DNA of 64,000 bases from Polytrichum commune. Lineage: Eukaryota > Streptophyta > Polytrichopsida > Polytrichales > Polytrichaceae. The notes beneath the pieces were generated by a model. It searched no databases, was not told the origin of the DNA, and saw only the letters and a program-made list of their open reading frames with translations. Position 1 is the first letter of the stretch. Each line of letters starts with the position of its first letter. The stretch spans positions 58,428,758-58,492,757 of the forward strand of contig OX485805.1 in NCBI GenBank assembly GCA_950295325.1. The letters are read 5' to 3'. Positions 31,625 to 44,649 of this stretch are shown piece by piece. The translations under genes were made by a program, and so were the position numbers.

Positions 31625-33270
31625 CTCACCCCCACCAAACGGAGTCGATGCCCTCATCGACTATACTCGTAGTCGGCACACCAATTCTCAAGTTGCCATC
31701 CTCTATGGTGCGGCATTGTGTTTACCTTAGGGCGCGACCCCCACAATGCATCTTCAAATTTGGCATAGTCCCAAAGGTGTCGTTCCTAGGTGGTCCGTTA
31801 GCGACCTTGGATCTCTCTTCCAAGGACCTAACCTACACTAGACCCACCTACTTTGGGACTCACTTGGGTTGCCCCTCCTTTGGGGCCTCCCCCGTTAGGC
31901 TCCACTAGCCTAACATGACACATCTAGGCGAGACCTCAACGCTTCCACTAAGTTGTCTCGGTTGCAACTCCGAGATGGCTTTCCATTGTTAAGCCACGCC
32001 TCGATCGCACGGGGGTGATGCCAAGTCCCGCCCGACTCGGTTCCCACTTTGCTCTTTCGAGACATGGGTTCATGACTCCCATGCGCCAACTCTCGTTAGC
32101 TCGCGGGTAGCACTTTTATGAGCACGCGCCATCACCTTGTCCCCGCCCGGACAAGCCCACGGCTAAGAAGTTTCTTGGTTTTATCCAAGGCCCCTCCAAG
32201 CCATGGCCCCAATTACTCGGCTTACCCAACCTAGTTTGGCATATCTATTCTCCCTCTTCCACTAACCAAGCACAAGTACAAGACTAGGACCTCATCTCGT
32301 ACTTTTCTCTTTTCACCACTAAAGTTTGGACTTTATTCCCTCAAGCCAAAGAACAAGTTCATGTTGTGGAGCAATTAGCCTCGAAGCTAAGTGTGCTACT
32401 AGCGTCTCTCCCCCACTAAAGGAGATTGATGTCCTCATCAATGCCTACGCTTCATTTTATTGGAATGTCTAGCCTTAGTTTCTTCAAAGTGCTTTACCAA
32501 TTCCTTGGCGTTCATCATGTCTCTTGCCGCTACCCAAACGGCTTCTTTCTCATGGTATCCTAACCATTTCACCAAGTACTCCTTTGTACATTTTCTTTCA
32601 TTTTCACTTGGGCTTCCTACACTTGAGGATGTCCTCTTACCTCATGTTCCAAATGACCTCCACAAGGTCGGGACGTGGCCTAATCACTTCCTTGTGATCG
32701 GGCCACAAGGTGTCGTCCTTAAATGACTTTCGTAATGAGACATGAAATGTCGGATGCACTTTGATGTCCGGCGGTAATTCCAACTTATACATGTCCTTGA
32801 ACACTTGTTCCACATTGGAAAACGAAGCTCCAATTTTGGACATGAACTTTTGGAGCGAGGCCTTCCGGCTAAGTGAAGTTGTTCACATTCAACAACACCT
32901 TTTGGCCCACCTCATTCTCCACTTCGCGTCTTCCGGCATTTACTAGCACTCCGTAGCACCTTCGGGCTTTCTCCACCAACAACTTGGTCATCTCCAAGAC
33001 TTGTTCACGCTTCTTGGCCAAGTCCTCACCATCTTGGTTGAACTCTAGTGTTGAATGTGCGCCCTCGAGAGCTAGGTTAATAGGTTGGAGCGCATCCACT
33101 CCATAAGCCACCACCAAAGACCACCCCTTGGTAGCCAAGTGCGTGGCTACATTGCAATTACACTCCGCTCGACCCACATAGTCCGCCCAATCTCCTTGGT
33201 CCGCCCCCACCAAGTTCCTCAAGTATTGCTTCAAGACTCCATTCACACGCTCCGCTTCCCCATCCATATG
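31625..33270 (-). pseudogene. 3' internal part of E2: chromodomain, integrase C-terminus
   Basis: From the polypurine tract, about 0.8 kb of untranslated DNA, then a chromodomain frame near 32620-32440 (EYLVKWLGYHEKEAVWVAARD), uninterrupted through the core aromatic positions. Before it (32843-32640) lies KLELPPDIKVHPTFHVSLRKSF, the usual integrase C-terminal block. Integrase core frame 33270-32869 is cut by E3 just at the DGEAERVNG Glu motif. Confidence 0.75.
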
Positions 33271-34242
33271 TGTCGCAACCCTTGCTAGGTCCCTTAATAA
33301 TCTTGCCAATTTTCGTTTCTAGCAAAGGTTACGAGCGCTAACCCTTCGCATTCCGCCATGCTAATGGATAGCTCCTCTTACCCCGGACCAATAGTTCATA
33401 GGAGGGAACCAACCCTCCTACTTTGCTTTCGGGACTCACCCCTTAATCGGTAACCCATTTCCCCAATGTGGACTTCCATCCATGGAAGTCCAATCCTATG
33501 TTGATCATCGCGTTGCCGGAGCAACACTACAACAACCCGAAGCATACTAGGCAACTATGGCCTCACAATAGGCCAAAGCCCATGGAGGCCTTGCCGTTCG
33601 GCCTCGGGTGGGTGAGGCCACACCACCTCACCCATATAAGCCTCTAGGACTCTACGCGGGGCCCCTACCCCACCGTCAACCAACCTCTTGTCTCTCTACC
33701 AAGAGTTGGGGCCAAGTGGACACTTTCCCTTAGCCGCTGGGCCTAGAAGCCCCCAGCAACTTCAGACCATCATAACTTCCTTGTATGATGTCTGATCATA
33801 ACACCCAACCACTCCATCTTCATCTACGCTTCACGTAGATGCCGATGGACTCCTCACTTGCCCCATTCAGGCAAGTCTTGAGGAAGTTATGCCTGTTTGA
33901 AGCTTGGCAGTCCCGGGAATCACTCCCAGGCACTGCTGTAGCAGGGCGCTGTCCCGGGACAGCGCCCCACTCAAATGGCCATAACTCCTAGCTCACACCT
34001 CCGATTGAAGTGTTCTTGAGCATTCTAGAATCACCACGCCATGAGCTACGCATAGCTCATGGCCTTACCCTTGTGCCTCCTAGTCTCCGTGGGTGGGAGG
34101 CGTTCCCAACGCCCGGGGCCCTCGCCCACACTAGGACCACTTGGGCCCTCTCACCAACGGCGCCACAAGTCCCGGGTGTCACTCCGGGGTCCCCCTTGTG
34201 CCCATGGTGTTTTGGGCACTCCTCATGGAGAGGTGCGCGACA
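33271..34242 (-). repeat. 3' LTR of E3
   Basis: 972 bp, nearly identical to 39255-40226. Polypurine tract follows at 34243-34257 on the plus-strand map. Confidence 0.95.
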
Positions 34243-34992
34243 CTCACCCCCACCAAACGGAGTCGATGCCCTCATCGACTATACTCGTAGTCGGCACACC
34301 AATTCTCAAGTTGCCATCCTCTATGGTGCGGCATTGTGTTTACCTTAGGGCGCGACCCCCACAATGCATCTTCAAATTGGGCATAGTCCCAAAGGTGTCG
34401 TTCCTAGGTGGTCCGTTAGCGACCTTGGATCTCTCCTCCAAGGACCTAACCTACACTAGACCCACCTACTTTGGGACTCATTTGGGTTGCCCCTCCTTTG
34501 GGGCCTCCCCCGTTAGGCTCCACTAGCCTAACATGACACATCTAGGCGAGACCTCAACGCTTCCACTAAGTTGTCTCGGTTGCAACTCCGAGATGGCTTT
34601 CCATTGTTAAGCCATGCCTCGATCGCACGGGGGTGATGCCAAGTCCCGCCCGACTCGGTTCCCACTTTGCTCTTTCGAGACATGGGTTCATGACTCCCAT
34701 GCGCCAACTCTCGTTAGCTCGCGGGTAGCACTTTTATGAGCACGCGCCATCACCTTGCCCCCGCCCGGACAAGCCCACAACTAAGAAGTTTCTTGGTTTT
34801 ATCCAAGGCCCCTCCAAGCCATGGCCCCCAATTACTCGGCTTACCCAACCTAGTTTGGCATATCTATTCCCCCTCTTCCATTAACCAAGCACAAGTATAA
34901 GACTAGGACCTCATCTCATACTTTTCTCTTTGCACCACTAAAGTTTGGACTTTATTCCCTCAAGCCAAAGAACAAGTTCATGTTGTGGAGCA

Positions 34993-35480
34993 ATTAGCCT
35001 CGAAGCTAAGTGTGCTACTAGCGTCTCTCCCCCACTAAAGGAGATTGATGTCCTCATCAATGCCTACGCTTCATTTTATTGGTATCCTTAGCCTTAGTTT
35101 CTTCAAAGTGCTTCACCAATTCATTGGTGTTCACCATGTCTCTTGCCGCTACCCAAACGGCTTCTTTCTCATGGTATCCTCATCATTTCACCAAGTACTC
35201 CTTTGTACATTTTCTTTCATTTTCACTTGGGCTTCCTACACTTGAGGATGCCCTCTTACCTCATGTTCCAAATGACCTCCACAAGGTCGGGACGTGGCCT
35301 AATCACTTGCTTGTGATCGGGCCACAAGGTGTCGTCCTAAAATGACTTTCGTAATGAGACATGAAATATGGAATGCATTTTGATGTCCGGCGGTAATTCC
35401 AACTTATACATGTCCTTGAACACTTGTTCCACAATGGAAAACAAAGCTCCAATTTCGGACATGAACTTTTGGAGCGAGGC
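34993..35480 (-). pseudogene. Chromodomain and integrase C-terminus of E3, broken
   Basis: Minus strand reads EYLVK followed by two TGA codons where E1 and E2 have WSGY or WLGY, then YHEKEAVWVAARD. The conserved Trp itself is mutated to a stop, so the chromodomain cannot be made whole. Confidence 0.7.
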
Positions 35481-35487
35481 CCTCCAG

Positions 35488-36571
35488 CTAAGTGAAGTTG
35501 TTCACATTCAACAACACCTTTTGGCGCACCTCATTCTCCACTTCGCGTCTTCCGGCATTGACTTGCACTCCGTAGCACCTTCGGGCTTTCTCCACCAACA
35601 ACTTGGTCATCTCCAAGACTTGTTTACCATCCTTGGCCAAGTCCTCACCATCTTGGTTAAACTCTAGTGTTGAATGTGCCCCCTCGAGAGCTAGGTTAAT
35701 AGGTTGGAGCGCATCCACTCCATAAGCCACCACCAAAGACCACCCCTTGGTAGCCAAGTGCGTGGCTATATTGCAATTACACTCCGCTCGACCCACATAG
35801 TCCGCCCAATCTCCTTGGTCCACCCCCACCAAGTTCCCCAAGTATTGCTTCAAGTCTCCATTCACACGCTTTGTTTTCCCATCCATTTGGGAATACACGG
35901 CCGTGCTAAACCTTAGTTTCAATACAACCTCCTTAGAGAAATGCATTGAAAATGCACTTGTGAACTTTGGATCTTGATCCCACACAATCACTCTTGGCAA
36001 CCCGTGGTGCCTCAACCATCCTTTGAGAAAAGGCTATGCGGTCTCCAACGCGGTGGCGGTTTCCACAATCAGCACCATGTGTGCCCACTTGGCAAACCAC
36101 TCTACCATCAACAAGATGGCATCATACCCATGTGACTCCGGCAAACTTGTGATCAAGTCCATGCACATACTATGCCATGGCGCCGACGGGATAGGCAAAG
36201 GTTGCAAGAAACCGCCTTGCTTTTGGTAAGAGGCTCGGTTCACTTGGCACTTTGATTCAAGCCTTCACAAAGTGGGCTATATCTTCCTTTATGCACCGCC
36301 AATGGTACCTCCATGACACCATTCTATGGCGGTTTTTTCTTTCTCCTCTAAGGCCGGCAATAGGACTATCAAATTCCTCTTTCAAAACCGATAGCCTCAA
36401 CTTGCCTTGTGGCACATACACCCAACTTTGCTTGCACTTGAACAATCCGTCCACCAACTTAACCTCTTTGAGCACCTTACTCTTGCGAAGTTCACCTAAA
36501 AGCTTTTGTGCTTTTGGGGTAGTTAATTTACCCCTCCCGTATCTTGCATCACAAGTTTCCTTCGCCGGCAC
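35488..36571 (-). pseudogene. Integrase of E3
   Basis: Three frames in order: 36571-36257 (zinc-binding part, KLVDGLFKCKQSWVYVPQGKLRL), 36243-36034 (core start, SMCMDLITSLPESHGYDAI with the first catalytic Asp), and 36015-35488 (MRHHGLPRVIVWDQDPKFTSAF with the second Asp, DGKTKRVNG where the Glu should be). The Glu position reads Lys in this copy (TKR for AER). Frames are separated by stops or shifts. Confidence 0.8.
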
Positions 36572-36869
36572 ACATTAGCCACAAGGTTTGGATGGTTCTC
36601 ATTACTTGGAACTCATCCGGTCTACTTCGCTCATCCGGCACCACATTTCCACGGTCCGGTTTGTGGATCAAATCCACCTTCATAAGCGCCAAACTATCAT
36701 GCCACCGCAATGACTTGGCGCTTACTTGCGCTTGAATGTCAAAATTCTTTTAGGACACGTTGTCCATGTAGACCTTTGCTTTGTGCGACCCCAAATAGTG
36801 TCGCCACATCTTCAAGCAATGCACTACGACAAAGAAGTTCTTTGTCATGAGTTGGTTGTCTTCTTTGAC

Positions 36870-37560
36870 AACCATCGAGCTTCATGCTCCCATATGCAAT
36901 GGCCATCCATCTTATATCAACAATCCGCCATTGGCAAAGTTAATCACCCCCGTATGCACCTCAAAAGGTTTGTCAAGCTCCGCGAATTTGAGCACGGGCG
37001 TCTAAGAACACTTGCTCTCAAGCTCCCTAAAGACTTGGTGGCAAGGCTCATCCCACTCTTGCGATAGTCATTTCTTCCACAAGTCGGATAAGGTCGGATA
37101 ACCATCAAGGTTAACGCTCTAATATGCAATGGCCATCCATCTTACATAAACCATCCGCCAATTGCAAAGTCACTCGCCACCCCGTATTCACCTCAAAAGG
37201 TTTGTCAAGCTCCGCGAACTTGAACACGGGTGGCAAAGACAACTTTGTATTAAGCTCCCCAAAGACTTTGGGGGCAAGGCTCATCCCACTCTTAAGATAG
37301 CCATTTCTTTCACAAGTCGCACAAGGTTTGACAACCTTTAAGCTTAATGCTCCCATAAGCAATGGTCATCCATCTTGGACCAACATCCGCTGATGGTAAA
37401 GTCCTTCGCCTCCATGTGCATCTCAAAATGCTTGTGAAAGCTCGGGAACTTAACCACATCTTGTGAAGGAAACTTGCTCTTGAGCTCAAGGCTTGGTGAC
37501 AAGGCTCATCCCACTCTTGGGATAGCCATTTTTCCAACAAGTTGACTAAGGTCCTAGCAA
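36870..37560 (-). repeat. Tandem 230-bp linker array in E3 (3 units)
   Basis: Three units with the TGGCTATCCC-type start near 37518, 37297 and 37063 on the minus strand, as in E1. Confidence 0.85.
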
Positions 37561-38235
37561 CCTTAGAAACACCTCGAATGAAGTGGTGGTAGTAGTTGGC
37601 TAGGCCAACAAATGACCTTAGCCCTTCTCTTGAGTCAAGGGCCAATTCTCCTCTTGGATTGCCTTGAAATTCTTCATGTTTGTCCACCAACTTCCTTTGT
37701 CACCACATGCCTCAAGAACTCATTTTCTTCTTGAGCAAAGTTGCAATTCACTCATTGGCGGTAACATTTTGAGCAACACATTGGTGGATACATCCTTGTA
37801 TCTTACCAACATTCCACAAATATGGTTTGGAGGAGGCCCACCTTTCTTAGCCTCCCCATGAGTTCCTTGGAGTTGCTCCAATTGAACCACGACCATTATG
37901 TTTACCATTTATCATTTGGTCCATTAAGACCAAATTCAACTTGGGTCCTCCTACCATAGGAATCCTTGTCAATTTGAACTCAATTCTTTGCCATTATGAC
38001 ACATCATAATGCACCGCAAGCACACCGGCTTGCACCTCACATCTATCATGTGAATTTCAAACAAGGCGGCCTTCACAATGATATGCATTTCATCTATTTC
38101 ACATGTTATGAAATTTTGACAAAAATCCAATGTCCCACATTGAAAGGTTACATGCATCGCGGCCTCCTTTGTTTCATGCGGTTCGCCCTTTCCAAACCGC
38201 ACCTTGGTGGGCTTGCCCGCTCTATCAATCGGCAA
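37561..38235 (-). pseudogene. Protease tail and palm-deleted RT of E3
   Basis: Protease tail 38235-37970 (KPTKVRFGKGEPHETKE, GTLDFCQNFITCEID), RT start 37908-37720 (GMLVRYKDVSTN.LL), then directly the linker frame 37690-37560 (RSFVGLANYYHHFIRGVSKVA). Same deletion as in all copies. Confidence 0.8.
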
Positions 38236-38329
38236 GCCCCAACTCCCTTGTGAGTTTTGGGCTCAAGAAAGAATGGCTTGCCTCTTTGTCAACATATGAG
38301 ACTTAGCCTCGGCTTAAGGCTACTAGCCT

Positions 38330-38600
38330 TGGCCACAAAGCCATCGTCCAACATTCCGTCCTCGGCAACTTGGCTTGGCTTGGTCCGCAAACCCAACTTT
38401 AAACATTCCGTCCGCGGGACAAATTGGTTTGGTGCCACAAAACTAATTTCTAATAGTTTGTACGCGGAACAAACATGATTTGCCTTGGTAGCACAAAGCC
38501 ACCTTTCACACTTTGTCCGCGGCACGAACATGAATTGCCTTGGTAGGATCAACCCACCTCCCAACATTCCGTCCGTGGCACGACTATGTTTAGCCTTGGT
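38330..38600 (-). repeat. 56-bp minisatellite in E3
   Basis: About five units of the gag-region repeat seen at 998-1340. Confidence 0.7.
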
Positions 38601-39240
38601 ATAATGGGCCAAACTACTTTCGCCCATTTCTTTGGGACCAATATCGGCTAAAACCCACTTTGTGCTTATGCGCCGCCCAAGTTCTTTTCGGGACCATCGG
38701 CTTCAATGTTCTTCAAATCTTAAAGATTCCCGATACGTCCTCAAGAAGCTTTGGGGAGTTGAACATGGTATTCACCACCCGCTTTTGAAACCCCATCTAA
38801 AACGATGTGTTTCTTAGCCAACTAGTCAATCTTAGTTGTGCCATTCATTATGGTGGTTAAATCGCACACATAGGCCTAAAAGCCTTGAGTGCCGCATTTG
38901 CACCCATTCCAACTTCACCACATTCTAAGCAATTTGGATTGGAATTTCAATCCAATATTACCACCGTCCAAGCTTTCGGATGCATTCGGTATTCTAGCCC
39001 CCGAATATTTTGCGAGGTTTGCGGGAGCCCTTTCAAAGCACTCCTCCATTTTCCTCACCGAATCCACCCTCATGCCCACCATTGTCATTAGAATCAATGG
39101 TATGGTCACAATCCACTTGCACATGATCCTTGTTCCAATTTGAGCCTCACAACCTTTTGGAAACCCCGGGCTCACCATCATAACCCGCATTTTTGATACC
39201 CATGTTTCCCTCAAAGTGCGAGCTCAAAACTTGGAACCCT

Positions 39241-39252
39241 GCTCTGATACCA
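39241..39252 (-). other. PBS of E3 (tRNA-Met)
   Basis: TGGTATCAGAGC on the minus strand, two bases from the 5' LTR. Confidence 0.92.
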
Positions 39253-39254
39253 AG

Positions 39255-40226
39255 TGTCGCAACCCTTGCTAGGTCCCTTAATAATCTTGCCAATTTTCGT
39301 TTCTAGCAAAGGTTACGAGCGCTAACCCTTCGCATTCCGCCATGCTAATGGATAGCTCCTCTTACCCCGGACCAATAGTTCATAGGAGGGAACCAACCCT
39401 CCTACTTTGCTTTCGGGACTCACCCCTTAATCGGTAACCCATTTCCCCAATGTGGACTTCCATCCATGGAAGTCCAATCCTATGTTGATCATCGCGTTGC
39501 CGGAGCAACACTACAACAACCCGAAGCATACTAGGCAACTATGGCCTCACAATAGGCCAAAGCCCATGGAGGCCTTGCCGTTCGGCCTCGGGTGGGTGAG
39601 GCCACACCACCTCACCCATATAAGCCTCTAGGACTCTACGCGGGGCCCCTACCCCACCGTCAACCAACCTCTTGTCTCTCTACCAAGAGTTGGGGCCAAG
39701 TGGACACTTTCCCTTAGCCGCTGGGCCTAGAAGCCCCCAGCAACTTCAGACCATCATAACTTCCTTGTATGATGTCTGATCATAACACCCAACCACTCCA
39801 TCTTCATCTACGCTTCACGTAGATGCCGATGGACTCCTCACTTGCCCCATTCAGGCAAGTCTTGAGGAAGTTATGCCTGTTTGAAGCTTGGCAGTCCCGG
39901 GAATCACTCCCAGGCACTGCTGTAGCAGGGCGCTGTCCCGGGACAGCGCCCCACTCAAATGGCCATAACTCCTAGCTCACACCTCCGATTGAAGTGTTCT
40001 TGAGCATTCTAGAATCACCACGCCATGAGCTACGCATAGCTCATGGCCTTACCCTTGTGCCTCCTAGTCTCCGTGGGTGGGAGGCGTTCCCAACGCCCGG
40101 GGCCCTCGCCCACACTAGGATCACTTGGGCCCTCTCACCAACGGCGCCACAAGTCCCGGGTGTCACTCCGGGGTCCCCCTTGTGCCCATGGTGTTTTGGG
40201 CACTCCTCATGGAGAGGTGCGCGACA
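39255..40226 (-). repeat. 5' LTR of E3
   Basis: 972 bp; see E3. Confidence 0.95.
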
Positions 40227-40231
40227 ATATG

Positions 40232-43200
40232 GGAATGCAAGGTCATGCTATACCTTAGTTTCATTCCGACCTCCTTAGAGAAATGCATTGAAAATGCACT
40301 TGTGAACTTTGGATCTTGATCCCACACAATCACTCTTGGCAACCCGTGGTGCCTCAACCATCCTTTGAGAAAAGGCTATGCGGTCTCCAACGCGGCGGCG
40401 GTTCCCACAATCGGCACCATGTGTGCCAACTTGGCAAACCGCTCTACCATCAACAAGATGGCATGATACCCATGTGACTCCGGCGGCAAACTTGTGATCA
40501 AGTCCATGCACATACTATGCCATGGCGCCGACGGGATAGGCAACGGTTGCAAGAAACCGCCTTGCTTTTGGTAAGAGGCTTGGTTCACTTGGCACTTTGA
40601 TTCAAGCCTTCACAAAGTGGGCTATATCTTCCTTTATGCACCGCCAATGGTACCTCCATGATATCATTCTATGGCGGTTTTTTCTTTCTCCTCTATGGCC
40701 GGCAATAGGACTATCACATTCTTCCTTCCAAACGGATAGCCTCAACTTGCCTTGTGACACATACACCCAACTTTGCTTGCACTTGAACAATCCGTCCACC
40801 AACTTAACCTCTTTAAGCTCACCTAAAAGCTTTTGGGCTTTGGGGTAGTTAATTTACCCCTCCCGTATTTTGCATCACAAGTTTCCTTCGCCGGCACACA
40901 TTAGCCACAAGGTTTGGATGGTTCTCATTGCTTGGAACTCTTCCCGTCTACTTAGCGCATCCGGCACCACATTTCCACGGTCCGGTTTGTAAATTAGATC
41001 CACCTTCATAAGCGCCAAGCTATCATGCCAACGCAATGACTTGGCGCTCACTTGCGCTTGTATGTCAAAATACTTTTAGGACACATTGTCCTTGTAGACC
41101 TTTACTTTGTGCGACCCCAACTAGTGTCGCCACATCTTCAAGCAATACACTACGCAAAGAAGTTCTTTGTCATGAGTTGGTTGTCTTCTTTGACAACCAT
41201 CGAGCTACATGCTCGCAGATGCAATGGCCATCCATCTTACACATAATCCACCATTGGCAAAATCATTCACCCCCATATGCACCTCAAAAGGTTTGTCAAG
41301 CTCCGTGAACTTGAGCACGGGCGGCGAAAAGAACTTGGTCTTAAGCTCCCCAAAGACTCCTGACAAACATCATCCCACTCTTGGGATAGCCATTTCTTCC
41401 ACAAGTCGAACCATCGAGCTTCATGCTCTCGTATGCAATGGCCATCCATCTTGCATCAACATCCGCCAATGGTAAAGTCCTCGCCCCCCGTATGCATCTC
41501 AAAAGGTTTTTCAAGCTCCGCGAACTTGAACACAGGTGGTAAAGACAACTTTGTATTAAGCTCCCCAAAGACTTGGGGACAAGGCTCATCCCACTCTTGG
41601 GATAGCCCTTTCTTTCACAAATCGCACTAGGTTCGACAACCATTAAGCTTAATGCTCTCATATGCAATGGGCATCCATCTCGGATCAACATCCGCCAATG
41701 GTAAAGTCCTTTGCCTTCATGTGCACCTCAACATGCTCATGAAAACCCGAAACTTAACCACATCTTGTGAAGAGAACTTTTTCTTGAGCTCCCCAAAGGC
41801 TTGGTGACAAGGCTCATCCCACTCTTGGGATAGCCATTTTTTCCAACATGTTGACTAAGGTTCTAGCAACCTTAGAAAAACCATGAATGAAGTGGTGGTA
41901 GTAGTTGGTTAGGCCAACAAATGACCTAAGCCCTTTTCTTGAGTCAAGGGCCAATTTTTTTCTTGGATTGCCTTGACATTCTTCATGTTCGTCCACCAAC
42001 TTCCTTTGTCACCACATACCTCAAGAACTCAATCTCTCGTTGAGCAAAGTTATTTTTCACTCCTTGGCGGTAACTTTTTGGGCAACACATTGGTGAATAC
42101 ATCCTTGTATCTCACCAACATCCCACCAATGTGATTTGGAGGAGGCCCATCTTTCCTAGCCTCTCCATACATTCCTTGGAGTTGCTCCAATGGAACCACG
42201 ACCATTATGTTTTCTATTTTTCAGTTGGTCCATTAAGACCAAATTCAACTTAGGTCCTCCTATCATAGGAGTCCTTGTCAATTTGAACTTCAATTCTTTG
42301 TCATTATGACACATCATAATGCACCGCAAGCTTACCGGCTTGCACCTCACATCTCTCATGTGAGTTTCAAAGAAGGTGACCTTTCCAATGACATGCACCT
42401 CATTTATTTCACATAGAGTGAAATGTTGACAAAAATCTAATGTCCCACATCAAAAGGTTACATGCATCGCCGCCTGCTTTGCTTCATGCGCTTCGCCCTT
42501 TGCAAACCGTACTTTGGTGGGCTTGCCGGCTCTACCCGTCCGCGAGCCCCAACCCCCTTGTGAGCTTTCGGCTCATGAAAGAGTCCGTTGCCTCTTTGAC
42601 AACTCATGAGACATGTCTCCCATTCATTTGAGCCTCAAGGTATACATGACTTGGCCTTGGCTTAAGGCTACTAGCCTTGGCCACAAAGCGACCATCTAAT
42701 TCTCTGTCCACCACAACAATATGTTTTGGCTCGGTCCGCAAAGCCAACTTTTAACATTTCGTCCGTGGGACGAATTGGTTTAGTGCCACAAAAGCAATTT
42801 CCAATAATTTGTCCACAAAACAAACATGTTTTCCCTTGATAGCACAAAGCCACCTTCCCACACTCCGTATGCGGCACGAACATGAATTGCCTTGGTAGGA
42901 CAAACCCACCTTCCAACATTCCGTCCGCGGCATGAGTATGATATGCCTTGGAAGCATAAAGCCACCTTTCAACATTCTGTTAGCGGCACCAACATATTTT
43001 GCCTAAATAAAATGAACCAAACAATTTGCACTCATTTCTTTGGGACCAACTTTGGCTAAAGCCACTTGTGGTGATGCGCCACCAAACTTTTCTTCGGGAC
43101 CATCGGATTCAATGATCTTGCAAACTTGATGATCCCCACCATGTCCTCAAGAAGCCTTGGGGACTTAAACAAGGCATCCACCACCCGCTTTTAAAACCCC

Positions 43201-43655
43201 ACCTAAAACGATGCATTTCTTAGAAAGCTCGTCCGTTTTAGGTGTATCCTTCATTTGTGCATTTGAATAGCGCACATAGGCCTTAAGAGGCCCCGGGTGC
43301 CTCATTAGCACCAAGTTCATTTCAACATCCATACCTTCCAAGCATTTCGAATTGGAATTTCAATCCAACATTAATGCCCTCCAAGGTTTTGGGTCCTTTC
43401 GGTATTCTAGGCCCCAAATGTTTTTTTGAGGTTTGAGGGAGCCCTTTTCAAAGCACTCCTCCATTTTCCTTACCAAATCCACCCTCATGCCCACCATTCT
43501 CATTAGAACCAATGGTATGGTCAAATTCCACTTGCACATGATCCTTGTTCCAATTTGAGCCTCACAACCTTTTGGAAACCCCGGGCTCACCAACATAACC
43601 CGCATTTATGATAGCCATGTTTCCCTCAAAGTGCGAGCTCAAAACTTGGAACCCT
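40232..43655 (-). pseudogene. 5' internal part of E2: gag, protease tail, deleted RT, RNase H, integrase
   Basis: On the minus strand from the PBS: gag-like remnant (43605-43360), 56-bp minisatellite (about 42975-42690), protease tail (42398-42156), RT start fused to linker (frame 41999-41814, GLRSFVGLTNYYHHFIHGFSKVA), linker array of three units (about 41860-41190), RNase H tail (about 41190-40860) and integrase N-terminal parts (40802-40602 and 40588-40376), ending where E3 cuts it. Confidence 0.8.
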
Positions 43656-43667
43656 GCTCTGATACCA
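43656..43667 (-). other. PBS of E2 (tRNA-Met)
   Basis: TGGTATCAGAGC on the minus strand next to the 5' LTR. Confidence 0.92.
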
Positions 43668-43669
43668 CG

Positions 43670-44644
43670 TGTCGCAACCCTTGCTAGCCCCCCTTGACCA
43701 TCTTGGTTATTTTGAATTCTAGCAAAGGTTACGAGTGGCTAACCCTTAGCATTCCGCCATGCTAATGGATAGCTCCTCTTACCCCGGACCAATAGTTCAT
43801 AGGAGGGAACCAACCCTCCTACTTTGCTTTCGGGACTCACCCCTTAATCGGTAACCCATTTCCCCAATGTGGACTTCCATCCATGGAAGTCCAATCCTAT
43901 GTTGATCATCGCGTTGCCGGGGCAACACTACAACAACCCGAACCATACTAGGCAACTATGGCCTCACAATGGGCCAATGCCCATGGAGGCCGTGCCGTTC
44001 GGCCTCGGGTGGGTGAGGCCACACCACCTCACCCATATAAGCCTCTAGGACTTCACGCGGGGCCCCTACCCCACCGTCAACCAACCTCTTGTCTCTCTAC
44101 CAAGAGTTGGGGCCAAGTGGACATTTTCCTTTAGCTGCTGGGCCTAGAACCCCCCCAGCAGCTTCAGACCATCATAACTTCCTTGTATGATGTCTGATCA
44201 TAACAACCAACCACTCCATCTTCATCTACGCTTCACGTAGATGCCGATGGACTCCTCACTTGCCCCATTCGGACAAGTATTGAGGACGTTATGCCTGTTT
44301 GAACCTTGGCAGTCCCGGGAATCACTCCCAGGCACTGCTGTACCAGGGCGCTGTCCCGGGACAGCGCCCCACTCAAATGGCCATAACTCCTAGCTCACAC
44401 CTCCGATTGAGGTGTTCTTGAGCTTTCTAGAATCACCACGCCATGAGCTACGCATAGCTCATGGCCTTACCCTTGTGCCTCCTAGTCTTCGTGGGTGGGA
44501 GGCGTTCCCAACGCCCGGGGCCCTCACCCACACTAGGATCACTTGGGCCCTCTCACCAACGGCGCCACAAGTCCCGGGTGTCACTCCGGGGTCCCCCTTG
44601 TGCCCATGGTGTTTCGGCCACTCCTCATGGAGAGGTGCGCGACA
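43670..44644 (-). repeat. 5' LTR of E2
   Basis: 975 bp; see E2. Confidence 0.95.
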
Positions 44645-44649
44645 GAGGT

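Larger units (their letters stand above)
33271..40226 (-). mobile_element. Chromovirus E3 inside E2 (TSD ATATG), youngest copy
   Basis: A complete 6956-bp minus-strand element with LTRs 33271-34242 and 39255-40226 and flanking ATATG at 33266-33270 and 40227-40231. The only LTR difference I can see is AGGACCAC against AGGATCAC, so it inserted recently. It lacks the RT palm and protease active site, like its older relatives, and so could not have made its own RT. Confidence 0.96.
30649..44644 (-). mobile_element. Chromovirus E2 inside E1 (TSD GAGGT)
   Basis: Minus-strand element with LTRs 30649-31624 (3') and 43670-44644 (5'), flanked by GAGGT at 30644-30648 and 44645-44649. Internal DNA is 31625-33270 and 40232-43669, split by E3. 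By eye the LTRs differ at about three places (a poly-C length, GATGCGG/GATGCCG, CTTTGCAG/CTTGGCAG). Both share private sequence (TTGGTTATTTTGAATTC) that separates them from the other LTRs. Confidence 0.95.
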
